A DNA stretch of 64,000 bases. Origin: Basidiobolus meristosporus CBS 931.73. Taxonomy: Eukaryota; Basidiobolomycota; Basidiobolomycetes; Basidiobolales; Basidiobolaceae. The position numbers and the translations under genes were made by a program. The stretch spans positions 141,584 to 205,583 of the forward strand of contig MCFE01000036.1 of NCBI GenBank assembly GCA_002104905.1, read 5' to 3'. The notes under the pieces are model-generated. The model did no database searches. It was not told the origin of the DNA and saw nothing but the letters and a program-made list of their open reading frames with translations. The stretch's first letter is position 1, and each line of letters begins with the position of its first letter. Below, one piece after another: positions 1 to 10,617 of the stretch.

Positions 1-818
1 GTATTCTCTAGGATTTGAAGGTAATGATCTAACTAACTAGACTTGTTCCGTTGGATAATGCCACATTGAGCCATGAGTGCCAAATAGTGCCATAGTATGC
101 CTGAGAGTCATAGCAGACCTAAATGTGGCCACAGAGTGTGACATATAGTTATGCATGTTCATGCAAAGCAGCCCTTATGTTTCACCTACGGTGCAGGAGA
201 AAATCAATTTTTTAACCTTCTTTTTGGGATCAAAATTGCGCATGACATAAAAGAGCACAGACAGACTGAAGATATGCATCTGGTACATAATACCCATGGC
301 ACTCTAAATCTAGCCCCACAGGCTTGTAGCATGTCACAAAAATGCATGGCACTATCTTGGTCCACTGGTACTATCTGGCACTATAAGTGCTTTGTATAGG
401 TTCTACTTTAGGGCTAATATTTAAATATAGTGCCAGATAGTACCAGTGGACCAAGATAGTGCCATGCATTTTTGTGACATGCTACAAGCCTGTGGGGCTA
501 GATTTAGAGTGCCATGGGTATTATGTACCAGATGCATATCTTCAGTCTGTCTGTGCTCTTTTACATCATGCACAGTTTTGATCCCAAAAAAAAGGTTAAA
601 GAATTGATTTTCTCCCGCACCGTAGGTGAAACACAGGGGCTGCTTTGCATGAACATGCATAACTATATGTCACACTCTGTGGCCAAGTTTAGGTCTGCTA
701 TGACTCTCAGGCACACTATGGCACTATTTGGCACTCATGGCTCAATGTGGCACTATCCAACGGAACAAGTCTAATAAGTTAGGTGAATATTTAGGTGGAA
801 TTACAAACTCTTACAACA
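1..818 (-). repeat. 3' LTR of the copia element, split by a palindrome
   Basis: Positions 1-37 and 774-818 match the end of the right LTR (about 6110-6190) with a few differences, including the shared terminus TTACAACA. The 736 bases between them are the foldback element described separately. The start of this LTR is off the window. Confidence 0.88.
38..773. mobile_element. Foldback (long inverted repeat) element flanked by TA
   Basis: Two 348-bp arms (38-385 and 426-773) are reverse complements with only scattered mismatches and no net length change, around a 40-base loop. The outer ends read TAGACTTGTTCCG and CGGAACAAGTCTA, so the element is flanked by TA on both sides, as expected for a TA target duplication (Tc1/mariner-like or foldback elements). 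The arms contain repeated subterminal TAGTGCCA/GTGCCA motifs. No transposase is encoded. The small ORFs of about 80 codons in each arm mirror one another and are a by-product of the symmetry. It interrupts the copia LTR and therefore arrived after it. Confidence 0.85.
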
Positions 819-829
819 CTCCCACTCAG
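819..829 (-). other. Polypurine tract of the copia element
   Basis: Read on the minus strand, CTGAGTGGGAG lies immediately before the LTR start TGTTGTAAG. This is the expected place and composition of the plus-strand primer tract. Confidence 0.65.
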
Positions 830-852
830 CAATATACTAATACTAACTAGTC

Positions 853-3800
853 CTAATTTTGGCCTAAGATATCCAAATTGTCTGTAGCTAATGGGTTGGT
901 AAATATGTCTGCAATCATCTCATCTGAAGGATATTAAAATAAGCTAACTAAGCTATTCTTTATTGATTCATGTTTGGAATGATGTCTAATATCTATGTGC
1001 TTAGTTCTAGCATGAAAAGTTGGATCTCTACCCAATTGTATACATCCTTGATTATCTTGAAATAAAGTAATAGGAGTTTTTTGAAATAGGCCTAAATCTG
1101 TAGAAAGCTTTCTTAACCACATTGCTTCTTTAGTAGCTTCACAGGCTGCCGTTGTGGTGGTGTATAGGTCCAAGGGAGAGATACGTCCAACACTTCTCAA
1201 GTGTTTTGTGTGTGGGGTGTTCACTGGGTGCGATAACCACTGGCAAAAGCTTGCTAGGAATACTTGGGTTCTGTTTCTAATCTAATGTGAAGGGGAATAA
1301 AGCCACAAGCTTGTCAAGGGAAAACTATTGAGCTACAATCCCCAACTTAGTTGGCGTCTTGACAAAAGTATGTGCTGGGTTCAGCGTCCTTTGAGATGAC
1401 AATGTACTAAAGCTTCCAAAGTCAAAACAACTGTAAACTCCACCAGCAGGGACTTGATAAGAATGCAGCTGTGGTCAATAGTTACAAAGACAGAAAAGTA
1501 TCTTTGCCTGTACAAGAACAAACTTGGGAAAGAATCAAATATAATAAAAGATACCTACTCTGAGTATTCCTCACAAGTAGTGCCTCCAAGGTCAGTTGGC
1601 TGTCAGCGCGGATTCCTGGGAGTGTCCTGTGGTCTAGGGTTGGAAGTTCAGGTAGCAGCAGGTAGCAGTGATCACACCAATCAACAAGTCGGTATATTGA
1701 TAAAAGGGATGATGATTTATTGTTGAGGGATAGCCTCCCTTATATGCTTTTCTCACTGGCGAAGTGATTACTAATCATGGTGTTCCAGAAGGTTCCGGAG
1801 ATCAATAGAAATCTTAATGACATCAGAATGACCTAAGAATGTTCTAAGTAGGTGCTGGAAGGTTCTAAGAGGCACAGCACATCCAACCAATCAGGAATCA
1901 GTATTCTGAAACCTGTGTAACATGGGAATACCATATATGGTATGGAAATGATAGGGATGGTGACATGGGCTGATCATGTGTCACGGGTACTGGCGCAGGT
2001 ACTTGCCTAATATAGAAGTACTTATAGCTAGTAATCTTACATAAAGTGAGGGGCAACTTATGCAATAAGGTAAGCAGGTGTGATAGTCAACCGGCTTATG
2101 GGATAGTACTGATTGGGTAAGACAAATGGGATAAAACTAAAATAAGTGTAGTAGTGATATAGGGAAGTAGAAAATAAGGGAATGAGCACATCTGTCAGTG
2201 GGTGTCACTGTCACCCCACTACACCGTATACTCTGCCTCTGTGGCAGAAAGTGCTACAGTTGGTTGCTTTCTTGAGTTTCATGAAATTGCTCCTTTACAG
2301 TAAAGAAAGGTGTATTTTGTGGTGGATCTTGTGTCTTCCAAGTTTTGTCCCCAATCAGCATAAGAGTATCCCACAAGATCCTGTTCTGAATCCTTATAAG
2401 TATATCTTAAGCAGATATCAGCAGTTCCTTTTAGATGTCTAAAATCCACTTAACTGCTGCAACTTGATCAGATCCATAGTTCTGATTATGTTGGCTGACA
2501 GCTCCCACTGAATATGAGATACCTGGACATGTTCCAAGCATGATATACATCAGACTGCCAACAATAGATTGATAAGGAGAGTCAGGGCTCTCAGATGGCA
2601 CCAAGCTCTCTTGATTTTGTTGAGTTTTGACCAAGTTAAGGTTAGTCTCCATTGGGGTGGCTGCTGGTTTACAGTCTTCCATTTGATACTTCTTTAGTAT
2701 ATCTCAAATATACCAGGGTTGGCTTAGGGTGATAGTCTGGGTACTTCTGTCTACGGAGAACTTAATCCCTAAGTAGTAACTGAGTTCTCCTTGATTGGAC
2801 ATCTTGAACTTCTTAGATAGGCTGAATATGATCACTTCCAGTGTTGGTAGATTATTGGCAGCTATAATAAGAGCATCCACATATAGGGCTAATAGAGCTG
2901 GATTTGCTCTATCTGGCTTATAGTATATACTGCAGTCAGCATTACTCCTTTTGAAACTCAAAGATTCCAAATAAGAATCTATCTTGCAATTCCAGGCTCA
3001 TGGTGATTATTTGAGACCTTATAGTGACTTTTTAAGCTTGCAGACCAAACGGGGGTTATCTTGATCAGCAAACCCATCAGGCTGGTCCATATACATGACC
3101 TCATCATGTTCTCCATTCAAAGATGCAGTTTTTACATCCATTTGATGTATGAAAAACCTGTATTTGGCTGCAATAGCCAATATTAGTCTTATGGAATTAA
3201 ACCTGGCTACCAGTGCAAAGGTCTCAGTATAGTCAAGTCCTTTTGTTTGAAAGTATCCTTTGGCTACAAGTCTTGCTTTGTATCTTTCAATTGTACCATC
3301 AGCCTTGTATTTTGTTGTGAAGACCCATCTGCATCCAATTGATTTTGGTTGATTGGCAATTTGACTAAGTCCCAAATTTGATTTTCCATTGGGGCCTGAT
3401 ATTCCTCAGTCATTGCAGATCTCCAAAACTTTGTCTGAGGGCTATTTAGGGCCTCTTTTACAGTCTGGGGCTCATCAATATGAACTTAATAGGCATAGGC
3501 TAAGTTTGTACCCTCATTGGCTATTTCTTGTCTGATTAGATCTCCAGGCATTTGATACTGGAATGATCACTTCTGGGATATTCCTGGGCACTGTTTCAGG
3601 CTGGACCGTGGTTGTAGAGCTCTCTGGAGTGAAAATTCTCATTGTTTTGCTCTGATTCAATCCTGACAATTGGTGGACTTGAGCTCAAATTTTTGTCATC
3701 ATCTGATGTCATTTTTTGTTAAAATCTTGAATTTTGATCAAACAACACATCCCTGGACTTGTCAGCTTCTTTTCTTTGGTAATGTAGAGTCTGTGTGCCT

Positions 3801-5826
3801 TACTCTCAATGCAGTAGCCCAAAAATATGCATTTTACACTTTTTGGCTCAAATTTTGACCAATTTCCAGGCAGTTTCTTGGCATATAATGTATTCACCAA
3901 TATTCTTAGATGCTTTGCACTTAGTCTGTACCTATGCCATGCTTCAAATGGAGTAGAATCATTAAGTATTCCTTTATAACTCCTATTTTTAAGGTATACA
4001 GCAGTGGCAACTAATTCTGCCCAACAATTATAAGATAATTTTTGATCATGGATCATAGATCTTGCTGTATCAATTATTGATCTGTTAGCATGTTCTGCTA
4101 CTCCATTTTGCTGTGGGGAGTATGGTACAGTAGTCTCTTGCTTTATCCCATGAATTTTGCAGAAGTGGATGAAGAGTTTTGAGGTATATTTTCCACCATT
4201 GTCAAAGTGTATTTTCTTGATTTATTCACCAGTTTCTCTCTCCATCATGGCTTTAAACTCCCTGAGCTTAGACAGAGATTCTTTCTTTCTCTCCATGGAG
4301 TAGACCCACATATATCTTGCATAATCATCAATAAAAGTGATTCAATACTTCATCCCACCTAAGGATAAGTTTTGCATAGGTCCACACAGATCTGAGTGAA
4401 TTAGATCTAATTTTTTCTTGGTTTTGATTAACGCAGAGCTCTTGAACAGTTTTTGGGCTTGTTTCCCATATATGCAGGCTTCACAGTGCTCCAAATTAGC
4501 TGGCAGATCAATTTTTATTCCAGAAATTAGCTGATCTTTGATCATTTTGCACATATAATCAAAATGATGTGTCCAAATCTCCTGTGCCAAAGCATTGGTG
4601 TTTCTTCATTTAAATTACTTATATTGGCTTCCAGATATGATGGAATATAAGTTAACTTGTATAGATTTTGGTCTCTGATACCTGAAACAATATGGGCACC
4701 ATTTTGATCAGTGATCCTGCATCCAGATTTGTCAAAGCTGAAACTGAGTCCTTCTGCTGTGGCCTTACTTACAGATAGTAGGTTCTTGGCTATTTATAGT
4801 ACATAGAGTACTTCTTTGAAGGTCAATGTATGGCTTCCTTCACTGCTGCTAAGGTTTACTTGGATAGTTTCTTCTCCCACTGCATCAAGTGTTCTATTGT
4901 CATCCATGAAAACCTTCTTAATTGGAATTTCTTGAAATTGGGTAAAAAGTTCTTTTTGGTGTGTAAAGTGTTGACATGCTCCAGAGGCAATATACCACAT
5001 CTGAGAATCCTTTTTTGGGGTAATACTTCATGTAGATAGGAATAGTCTATCTTCAGTTGTTGCAGCATTTCCATATTCAGGCTTCTTTTGCTGATTATCT
5101 CTCTTTTTGAGACACTGGTCTGATGTGTGTCCTTTCCTTTTCAGTAGTTGCAAAACAAGTTGCTGTGGCCTTTGTATGGTCTTGGGTACCTCATTTGTTG
5201 GTTATCATTGCTTATTAAAGCATTTTTCTCTTCCTTGTTATTGGCACTGGATTTTCTCAATTCTTCATCCAGGAGCCTTCCATATACGTAATTTAAGGTC
5301 AAATCTTCAGTTCTGGACTCTAGGGCTGATACAAGGCCCTGAAACTTTTCTGTCAGGCTATCCAGGATGGTAACTATCACATCCTCATCAGTAGTTGGTA
5401 TGCCCACAGATTCCATCTCATCCACCAGCATGGTAATTCTGTTAATTAGATTTTTTTGTTTCTTCTCCTGGCAGCATCTTTGTGGTAAAGAATTTTGTCT
5501 CAGATACACTTTCTTAGCAGCTGAACATGACTGGTAGGTGTCTTCTAATGCCTTCCAGGAATTCTTTGCTGTTTTTGCTCTTGAGCATTGATTTAGCATT
5601 TTGTCTTTAACATTAAAGCAAATGCAGTTAAAGGCACTTTGTTCTTTCTTCTGGTACTTCAAGGCTTCCTCTCCCACTTCTTTAGGATGGCATTCTTCTC
5701 CCATGGCAATATCCCAAAGGCATCTTTCTTGAGCAGCATCTTCATCTTCACCTGCCACACTTGGTAGTTGGATCCATCCAACTTTTTGGCAGAGGGAAAA
5801 ATTCCTGTAATAGCAGTAGTAGACAT
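853..5826 (-). pseudogene. Copia gag-pol polyprotein, multiply disrupted
   Basis: A plausible Gag start is at 5826. Gag changes frame near 5690 and its zinc knuckle (near 5140) has a TGA stop where the second cysteine belongs. Protease is visible near 5000-4800 (WYIASGA, a degraded active-site region). Integrase lies at about 4590-3709, with a GAG-pre-integrase segment and the DLCGPM motif. Reverse transcriptase runs from about 3375 to 2431. Its catalytic box reads YVDA rather than YVDD, so a metal-binding aspartate is gone. RNase H continues on both sides of the 1167-2225 insertion: the ATEAEYT segment before it joins the AACEATKEA segment after it. The last segment, with the DIRHH motif, continues to a stop at 853. 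No functional product is expected. Confidence 0.9.
1167..2225. mobile_element. Solo-LTR-like insertion with GTATA target duplication
   Basis: The copia RNase H reading frame is interrupted exactly between two copies of GTATA (1162-1166 and 2226-2230). Removing the 1059 bases plus one GTATA restores continuity of the RNase H motif region. A 5-bp duplication and the lack of any recognisable gene fit a solo LTR. The ends read GGTCC...CACC, not the usual TG...CA, so the family is uncertain. It has no evident similarity to the other two LTR families here. Confidence 0.72.
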
Positions 5827-5840
5827 TGCAGAGAGTGAGA

Positions 5841-5857
5841 GCTTGGGGCTCATAACC
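5841..5857 (-). other. Putative primer-binding site of the copia element
   Basis: Immediately inside the right LTR the minus strand reads GGTTATGAGCCCC. This resembles the initiator-tRNA-type primer site (TATCAGAGC class) common in copia elements, with mismatches. The tRNA partner is inferred. Confidence 0.4.
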
Positions 5858-6190
5858 TGTTGTAAGAGTCTTGGAGATATTGGAAGTGACTTGGGAGAAC
5901 AAGTAGATTGTGTGGCTTTCACTTAATGATTTATTGAATGTAAAAGTAGTATTTATACTTTTACATGGTCTTGGCATAAAAGACACCCAGACTAGATTAA
6001 GGAAGGTCCCAAGAGCATGTGTGCATAGCTTGGGGCTGCTTGGACAACTTATCTAATTTTCATGTTCTGGGTAAATATTCCAAGTAAATCTCAACAAGGA
6101 ATTTGGTCAGTATTCTCTAGGATTTGAAGGTAATGATCTAAGTGACTAAGCTAGGTGAATATTTAGGTGGAATTACAAATTCTTACAACA
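5858..6190 (-). repeat. 5' LTR of the copia element, 333 bp
   Basis: It starts TGTTGTAAG and ends CTTACAACA, a 6-bp terminal inverted repeat. It has the same length as, and looks about 90% identical to, the solo LTR at 57322-57654, which fixes both boundaries. Confidence 0.9.
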
Positions 6191-6766
6191 ATAGTCGTAC
6201 TTCTACTTTTAAATGGTCCTGACAAAACAAACACATTGAATGTGTTTGGGAAGGTCCCAAGAACATTAGATTTGGAGGCAACAATCCAAATGACTAGGTT
6301 AATGTTAGACCATGTCAGCTGGATTCTCCATCCCCCCTGCCAATTGCAATGATTGTCTTATAGATGAGAGGTACAAATCATGCTTGATGTTGGTATCTGA
6401 CACTCAAGTTACCCAAATATTTACATATGTACGTATCTACTACGTGACCGCCATGGCCTTCAATTGTTAGTGTCATTTGTATCCAATTGGCCCCCTACAA
6501 TAGGGATCTTGATGGCCCAGGCGGAACATGATCTGACGTGATAGCCAACCCATATTTAGTTAGCCGCTTGAAATTCATCGCTTTCGTTTGGAATGGTACA
6601 AGTATATAGGATGAGAGCTGCCAGCCGAAAGCTACTATTCTTATGCAGCACTTGCGGTGCATGTGAATGGGTGCATCCTTCGCTTAGCAGAAGATGTATG
6701 CCATGAGCAGTAGCGAATCCTTAATCTCAAGGTAACCGCTGCTGACGCTCAGGTACTTGCCAATGC
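6191..6766. other. Intergenic; older LTR relic then unassigned sequence
   Basis: Positions 6191 to about 6270 resemble the middle of the copia LTR, including the segment GGGAAGGTCCCAAGA, and look like a decayed older copy. The rest, downstream of the SDR stop codon, shows no gene. Confidence 0.5.
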
Positions 6767-7522
6767 TTAGCGTGTGGTATACCCACCATTGGCAAAGGTG
6801 GTCTGGCCAGTAATCCACCACCCCTCCGTAGCAAGGAACTTGATGAGCGGAGCAATGTCTTCGATCTTGGTCAACTCCCCGCTCATGCCATTAGCCTTGT
6901 GATAGGCAACTGCATCAGCACCCTCCATGGGATAGAAGAATGGCGTGTCCATAGGCCCCGGGGCAACATTGGTGACGGAGATTCCTCGACTACCAAACTC
7001 CTTGGCTGCAGCACGAGTGAAGTGCTCCACAGGTGCCTTGGCTCCAGCATAGGTGGAGTAGAGTCCAGTGAATGCGGCAAGGAGAGCTGTCACCACCGTG
7101 TTGATCTTGCCGCCTTGATTCAGTCGCTTCCCTGCCTCCTGAATGAAGAAGTAGGCGGACTTCGAGTTCACGGCAAACATCTCATCGTACTGCTCCTCAC
7201 TGGTGTCCACAATGGGCTTTTTGAGCACTTTGCCAACCGTGTTGATGGTGATATCCACGCCACCATACTTCTCGACGGCTGTATCGAATAGACGGGTCAC
7301 TTCCGAGACCTTGGTTAGATCGCCTTGGAAGCCGATGGCATCTCCTCCACTGTTCTTGATCGCTTCAATGGTCTTCTCGGCATCTTGCTGGGCACTCTGA
7401 CTGTGGTAGTGGACAACCACCTTCGCCCCCTGCGCCCCGAAATCTCTGCTGACCAGGCCACCTAGATTTTTAGCACCTCCAGTTACAACGATCACCTTGT
7501 TCCTGAGCGAGGAGCGAGACAT
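6767..7522 (-). CDS. Short-chain dehydrogenase/reductase, copy 1
   Basis: 251-aa NAD(P)-dependent SDR with a Rossmann fold. The cofactor loop reads TGGAKNLGG near residues 14-22, the NAG-equivalent segment is INTVGK, the structural Asn is in FAVNSKSAYF, and the catalytic YxxxK is YAGAK. A Thr occupies the place of the usual catalytic Ser, 13 residues before the Tyr. The closing segment GWWITGQTTFANGGY is typical of fabG-like reductases. The start at 7522 was chosen because copy 2 begins with the same MSRSSL. An upstream in-frame Met at 7552 would add ten residues not shared with copy 2. The gene is intronless, unlike most neighbours. It differs from the copy at 56163-56918 at only about eight residues. 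Substrate unknown; a bacterial-type origin is possible but untested. Confidence 0.93.
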   Translation of the reverse strand: MSRSSLRNKVIVVTGGAKNLGGLVSRDFGAQGAKVVVHYHSQSAQQDAEKTIEAIKNSGGDAIGFQGDLTKVSEVTRLFDTAVEKYGGVDITINTVGKVLKKPIVDTSEEQYDEMFAVNSKSAYFFIQEAGKRLNQGGKINTVVTALLAAFTGLYSTYAGAKAPVEHFTRAAAKEFGSRGISVTNVAPGPMDTPFFYPMEGADAVAYHKANGMSGELTKIEDIAPLIKFLATEGWWITGQTTFANGGYTTR

Positions 7523-8979
7523 TCTTGATATACGGGCCTCACACTCAAGCAAATGCGCTTATACATCTTTCGGCGGGTATGTCGCTAGCCTTTGAAGCCT
7601 CCCTTCCGCAGTTCACCCACCTACAGGGAACCGACCTTCTCCCAGGGCATTTTCCATCCTTTCAGTTTGCTCGGGTGATTGGTGTGCGGCCTGTTGTCAT
7701 ATCGCTCCATTCGGGGTCTTCGCTGCCTGAACCAGATTCCAAGGTTTGCTGGACAAGGCTAGGGAAGTTTCTGCATGACCATTTGCCGCCACCGGCCTGA
7801 GCTAAATCCACTTCTGGTCGATAAGGACTCGCTGGTCCAAAACGTCGGGAGAAGCGTGGGTCGGTGCGTAATACAATGCGTCACGACTGAAGATCCTGAT
7901 ACATTGATCGGTTCATGCTGAGAATCCCGCCGCAATGAACCATCCGTCACTGGAAACTTGGATTCACTCGTCTCTGTCAACGTATGCTCTGCTCGCCATG
8001 CCAGCTGCACGTGACCTTGCGGACGGGTATCGTTTTCTCTACCGTATATATGATGCGCCGGATGGCCTTGTCGTGAATACAAAGGGGCAAATCTCGCCGA
8101 AGGAGGCAGCTTGTATGGCAAAGTGTATGTCAGCCATGGGTACACTGCGTTTGCCAATACGCCTCCCATGGAATCCCCAAAGTGGGCGGAAATATGGAAC
8201 CCAAGCATTCCACCGTTTGATCCATTTAAGCTCACCTACCAAGCCAAGCCGTACAGCGGATTTCATCGGGATTTGGAGTGCCAAGGACAAGCGGCGACAT
8301 TGAAACACGTCGAATTACACCTACTTGGTTGGCCATAGGATTTAGGTCGTTTCATCCAGAAGACGGAGTGGTTCGGTTTACTCAAGCCAAATTACGATCC
8401 TCGACTCGTGGAAGATCTGGATTAGCAGGAGATCGGGATCATCTGGCTAATATATGTCACTCAATCCTGGCAAAAAGAACCACCACAATCAATCTCCAAC
8501 TATCTACAGGAAAGAACGATTTATTGAACAACCGATGTGGAGCCAGTGATGGGCCACTTGGGTAACATATCAATGGGCTCCTCCATGAATTTCCTATCCG
8601 TGAACGAAAGAGTCCGTACACAGCATGACCCATTCCCAATCAAGTAGCCAGAGCACCGAAGCCTGGAAAGATCTGACCACACAGGGGTCATACGAAGGCA
8701 TCGAAAACTGGTGGCACAGCCGAACACAGGTGATGCCGAGGTGCGACACTGGAATTGGATTCGCCAAGAACGATCCTAATCGGTATCCCCGCAAGCGCGT
8801 TCTCAGGAAACCAGCAACCGTATGACGGAAGTTAAATCTCCCTCCATAAGAGTGGTGTGGCAGAGGAGGGCACAGTCTCAAACGAGCCCGGTTTCTTTCG
8901 GATTTGGCTAAATTGGCCGCTCACTCGATCAGCTGCGTAATATAAATCTCCCAGTGGGCCACTTCGCCGTGAGCCTGAC
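7523..8979. other. 1.46-kb gap, no convincing gene
   Basis: Open frames of up to 158 codons exist on both strands and overlap each other. None shows a recognisable domain or plausible exon structure. It probably holds the divergent promoters of the SDR gene and the transporter. TATAAA at 8941-8946 lies 34 bases before the transporter ATG. A decayed gene cannot be excluded. Confidence 0.5.
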
Positions 8980-10284
8980 ATGTTGAAGACCTCGCTAGGA
9001 CAACTGATAGTTCTATCCCTCACCTTTTGCTTCATCCAGGGCACCTACAACATCTACTATGGCTCGGGGACCCTGGGTGGCATAAACGTCTCCACCTCAG
9101 TTGGAAACAACGTGGCCCTGTACTCGACGTTCTCGATCGTCTCCGTCTTCGCCGGCAGTGCTCATAACGGCCTGGGGCCCCGGGTGTGCATCATCATCGG
9201 CGGGATCACCTACATGATCTACGTAGCCAGTCTTTGGTATTATCTTTATACGGGAAACACCTTCCTCTCCATTATCGGAGCGTCCATGGTGGGCTTTGGT
9301 GCCTCCCTGTCTTGGGGCGCTGCAAACACGATCCTTATGGCCTATCCTATGGAAAACCAGAAGGGCCGATTCTTCGGGATCTTCTGGATTCTCTTCAACC
9401 TTGGCTCTCTAATCGGGGGATTCCTCCCACTCATGCAGGTTGAGCTGAACTATGTTACCATTGGGTTTCTGTGCCTGATGCTGGTTGGAGTGTCTGTCGC
9501 GTGGCTTCTGGTCCCGCCGGCTCTGGTGATTCGAGAGAACTCGACGTACGTTTCGGATCCATGCAGGTTCAACCTCTTCGATGAGCTCTACCAGATCTAC
9601 AACTCCTTCCGGTGCCAGTACCTGCTGTTGCTGTTCCCCCTCTTCTTCTACTCGAACTTTTTCTACGCATACCGACTTGGCCATTTGATCCACGATAGCT
9701 TCACCGATCGCACGCACATGTTTAACACCGTTACCTACTGGGCGGCCCAGATGCTTGGCGCGTTTACCTTCGGCCAGTTCTTGGACTGCTCACTGATCAC
9801 CAGATCGAAGAGAGGGAATGTAGGCTTGATATTCGTTGGGGCCTTTAGCTCGCTGACTTGGATAGGCTGTTTGGTTTTAGAGCTAAATCGATCCCACGGC
9901 CTGACCGCGCCAACGGACCTGGTCGACAGTAACTACAGCTCAGCTCTAGTGCTGATGTTGCTGTGCGGGTTTGCCGATGCTATAGTCCAAAGCTACTGCT
10001 GTTGGATCCTCGGGGCCAAAACTAACAATGCAAGTATCTTGTCAAGATACGGGGGAATCTACAAGGCAGTGCAGAGCGCCGGCGCCGCAACAGCCTGGTT
10101 CATCTCCACCACCAGCATCCCCTCCTGGCTGGTTATCGTGATCAACTTCTCCCTGTTCTGCATTGCTCTGCTTCTCGCCTACTTCGTCGCGAGAGGCATT
10201 ACCAACACAAACTACCACCTGGTCCTCGGGTCACATGACGAGGACCTGATAGCCCCCATGAACACCCGGAAGTCACGCAACTAA
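8980..10284 (+). CDS. UNC93-like major-facilitator membrane protein
   Basis: Uninterrupted 434-aa protein with 10-12 hydrophobic segments spread over its length. The opening region (LGQLIVLSLTFCFIQGTYN) and the glycine-rich stretch GASMVGFGASLSWGAANTI followed by GRFFGIFWILFNLGSLIGG are characteristic of the fungal and metazoan UNC93 / DUF895 branch of the MFS. The length is normal for the family. No signal peptide is separable from the first membrane segment. A TATA-like box sits 34 bases upstream. Substrate is unknown; animal relatives act as ion-channel regulators or trafficking factors, and fungal members are uncharacterised. The gene is intronless, as is the neighbouring SDR gene, which it faces away from. 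Confidence 0.85.
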   Translation: MLKTSLGQLIVLSLTFCFIQGTYNIYYGSGTLGGINVSTSVGNNVALYSTFSIVSVFAGSAHNGLGPRVCIIIGGITYMIYVASLWYYLYTGNTFLSIIGASMVGFGASLSWGAANTILMAYPMENQKGRFFGIFWILFNLGSLIGGFLPLMQVELNYVTIGFLCLMLVGVSVAWLLVPPALVIRENSTYVSDPCRFNLFDELYQIYNSFRCQYLLLLFPLFFYSNFFYAYRLGHLIHDSFTDRTHMFNTVTYWAAQMLGAFTFGQFLDCSLITRSKRGNVGLIFVGAFSSLTWIGCLVLELNRSHGLTAPTDLVDSNYSSALVLMLLCGFADAIVQSYCCWILGAKTNNASILSRYGGIYKAVQSAGAATAWFISTTSIPSWLVIVINFSLFCIALLLAYFVARGITNTNYHLVLGSHDEDLIAPMNTRKSRN

Positions 10285-10617
10285 AGCCGAAACCGCCTGG
10301 TCACACTTGATCCCATTCGGATTTCAACCACTGTGGATCAGCGCAGCCCAGACAGCCGACGGAGATTCCATTACTCATACTGCTGAACCCAGTACACCGA
10401 ACCATTGAGTATACGTTTGGCCGTGTGGGTGAAAATTAAGCCCACACGGCGAATCCCTTGATCCTGCCCCAATTCACATGTACCTCCAAGAGAATCGAAG
10501 CAAACCACACTGAAGTAATATAAAGTTTATAATGTTCCCGCACAGATATATCTCTTTCTTTTTCTCTCTCGCATGAAGTGTACACTACCATAGCATCATT
10601 CTAAGAACGAGGTGGAG
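10285..10617. other. Convergent intergenic region, no gene seen
   Basis: This lies between the 3' ends of the UNC93-like gene and ELF1. It has a short GC-rich repeat (GTGTGGG / CCCACAC, about 10422-10450) that could form a hairpin. No coding potential was seen. Confidence 0.4.

Larger units (their letters stand above)
1..6190 (-). mobile_element. Degenerate Ty1/copia LTR retrotransposon carrying nested insertions
   Basis: On the minus strand the order is LTR (6190-5858), primer-binding-like site, gag, protease, integrase, reverse transcriptase, RNase H, polypurine tract, LTR (818 to beyond the left edge). Integrase lying before reverse transcriptase identifies the copia order. The left LTR is cut by a palindromic element at 38-773 and the RNase H region by a 1059-bp insertion at 1167-2225. 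Coding sequence is interrupted by many stops and frame changes, so the copy cannot be autonomous. The left end of the element lies outside the window, so its own target-site duplication cannot be checked. The right flank (from 6191) is itself an older relic of the same LTR family. Confidence 0.93.

Noticed and set aside
151-660. Two small mirror-image ORFs of about 80 codons
   Set aside because: They are the same sequence in both arms of the palindrome, so each is a by-product of symmetry, not a gene pair.
6899-7291. 130-codon open frame opposite SDR copy 1, with its counterpart opposite copy 2
   Set aside because: Present in both copies only because the SDR coding strands are nearly identical; no domain.
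7759-8308. 158- and 122-codon frames on opposite strands
   Set aside because: They overlap each other, show no domain or splice logic, and neither is favoured by composition.
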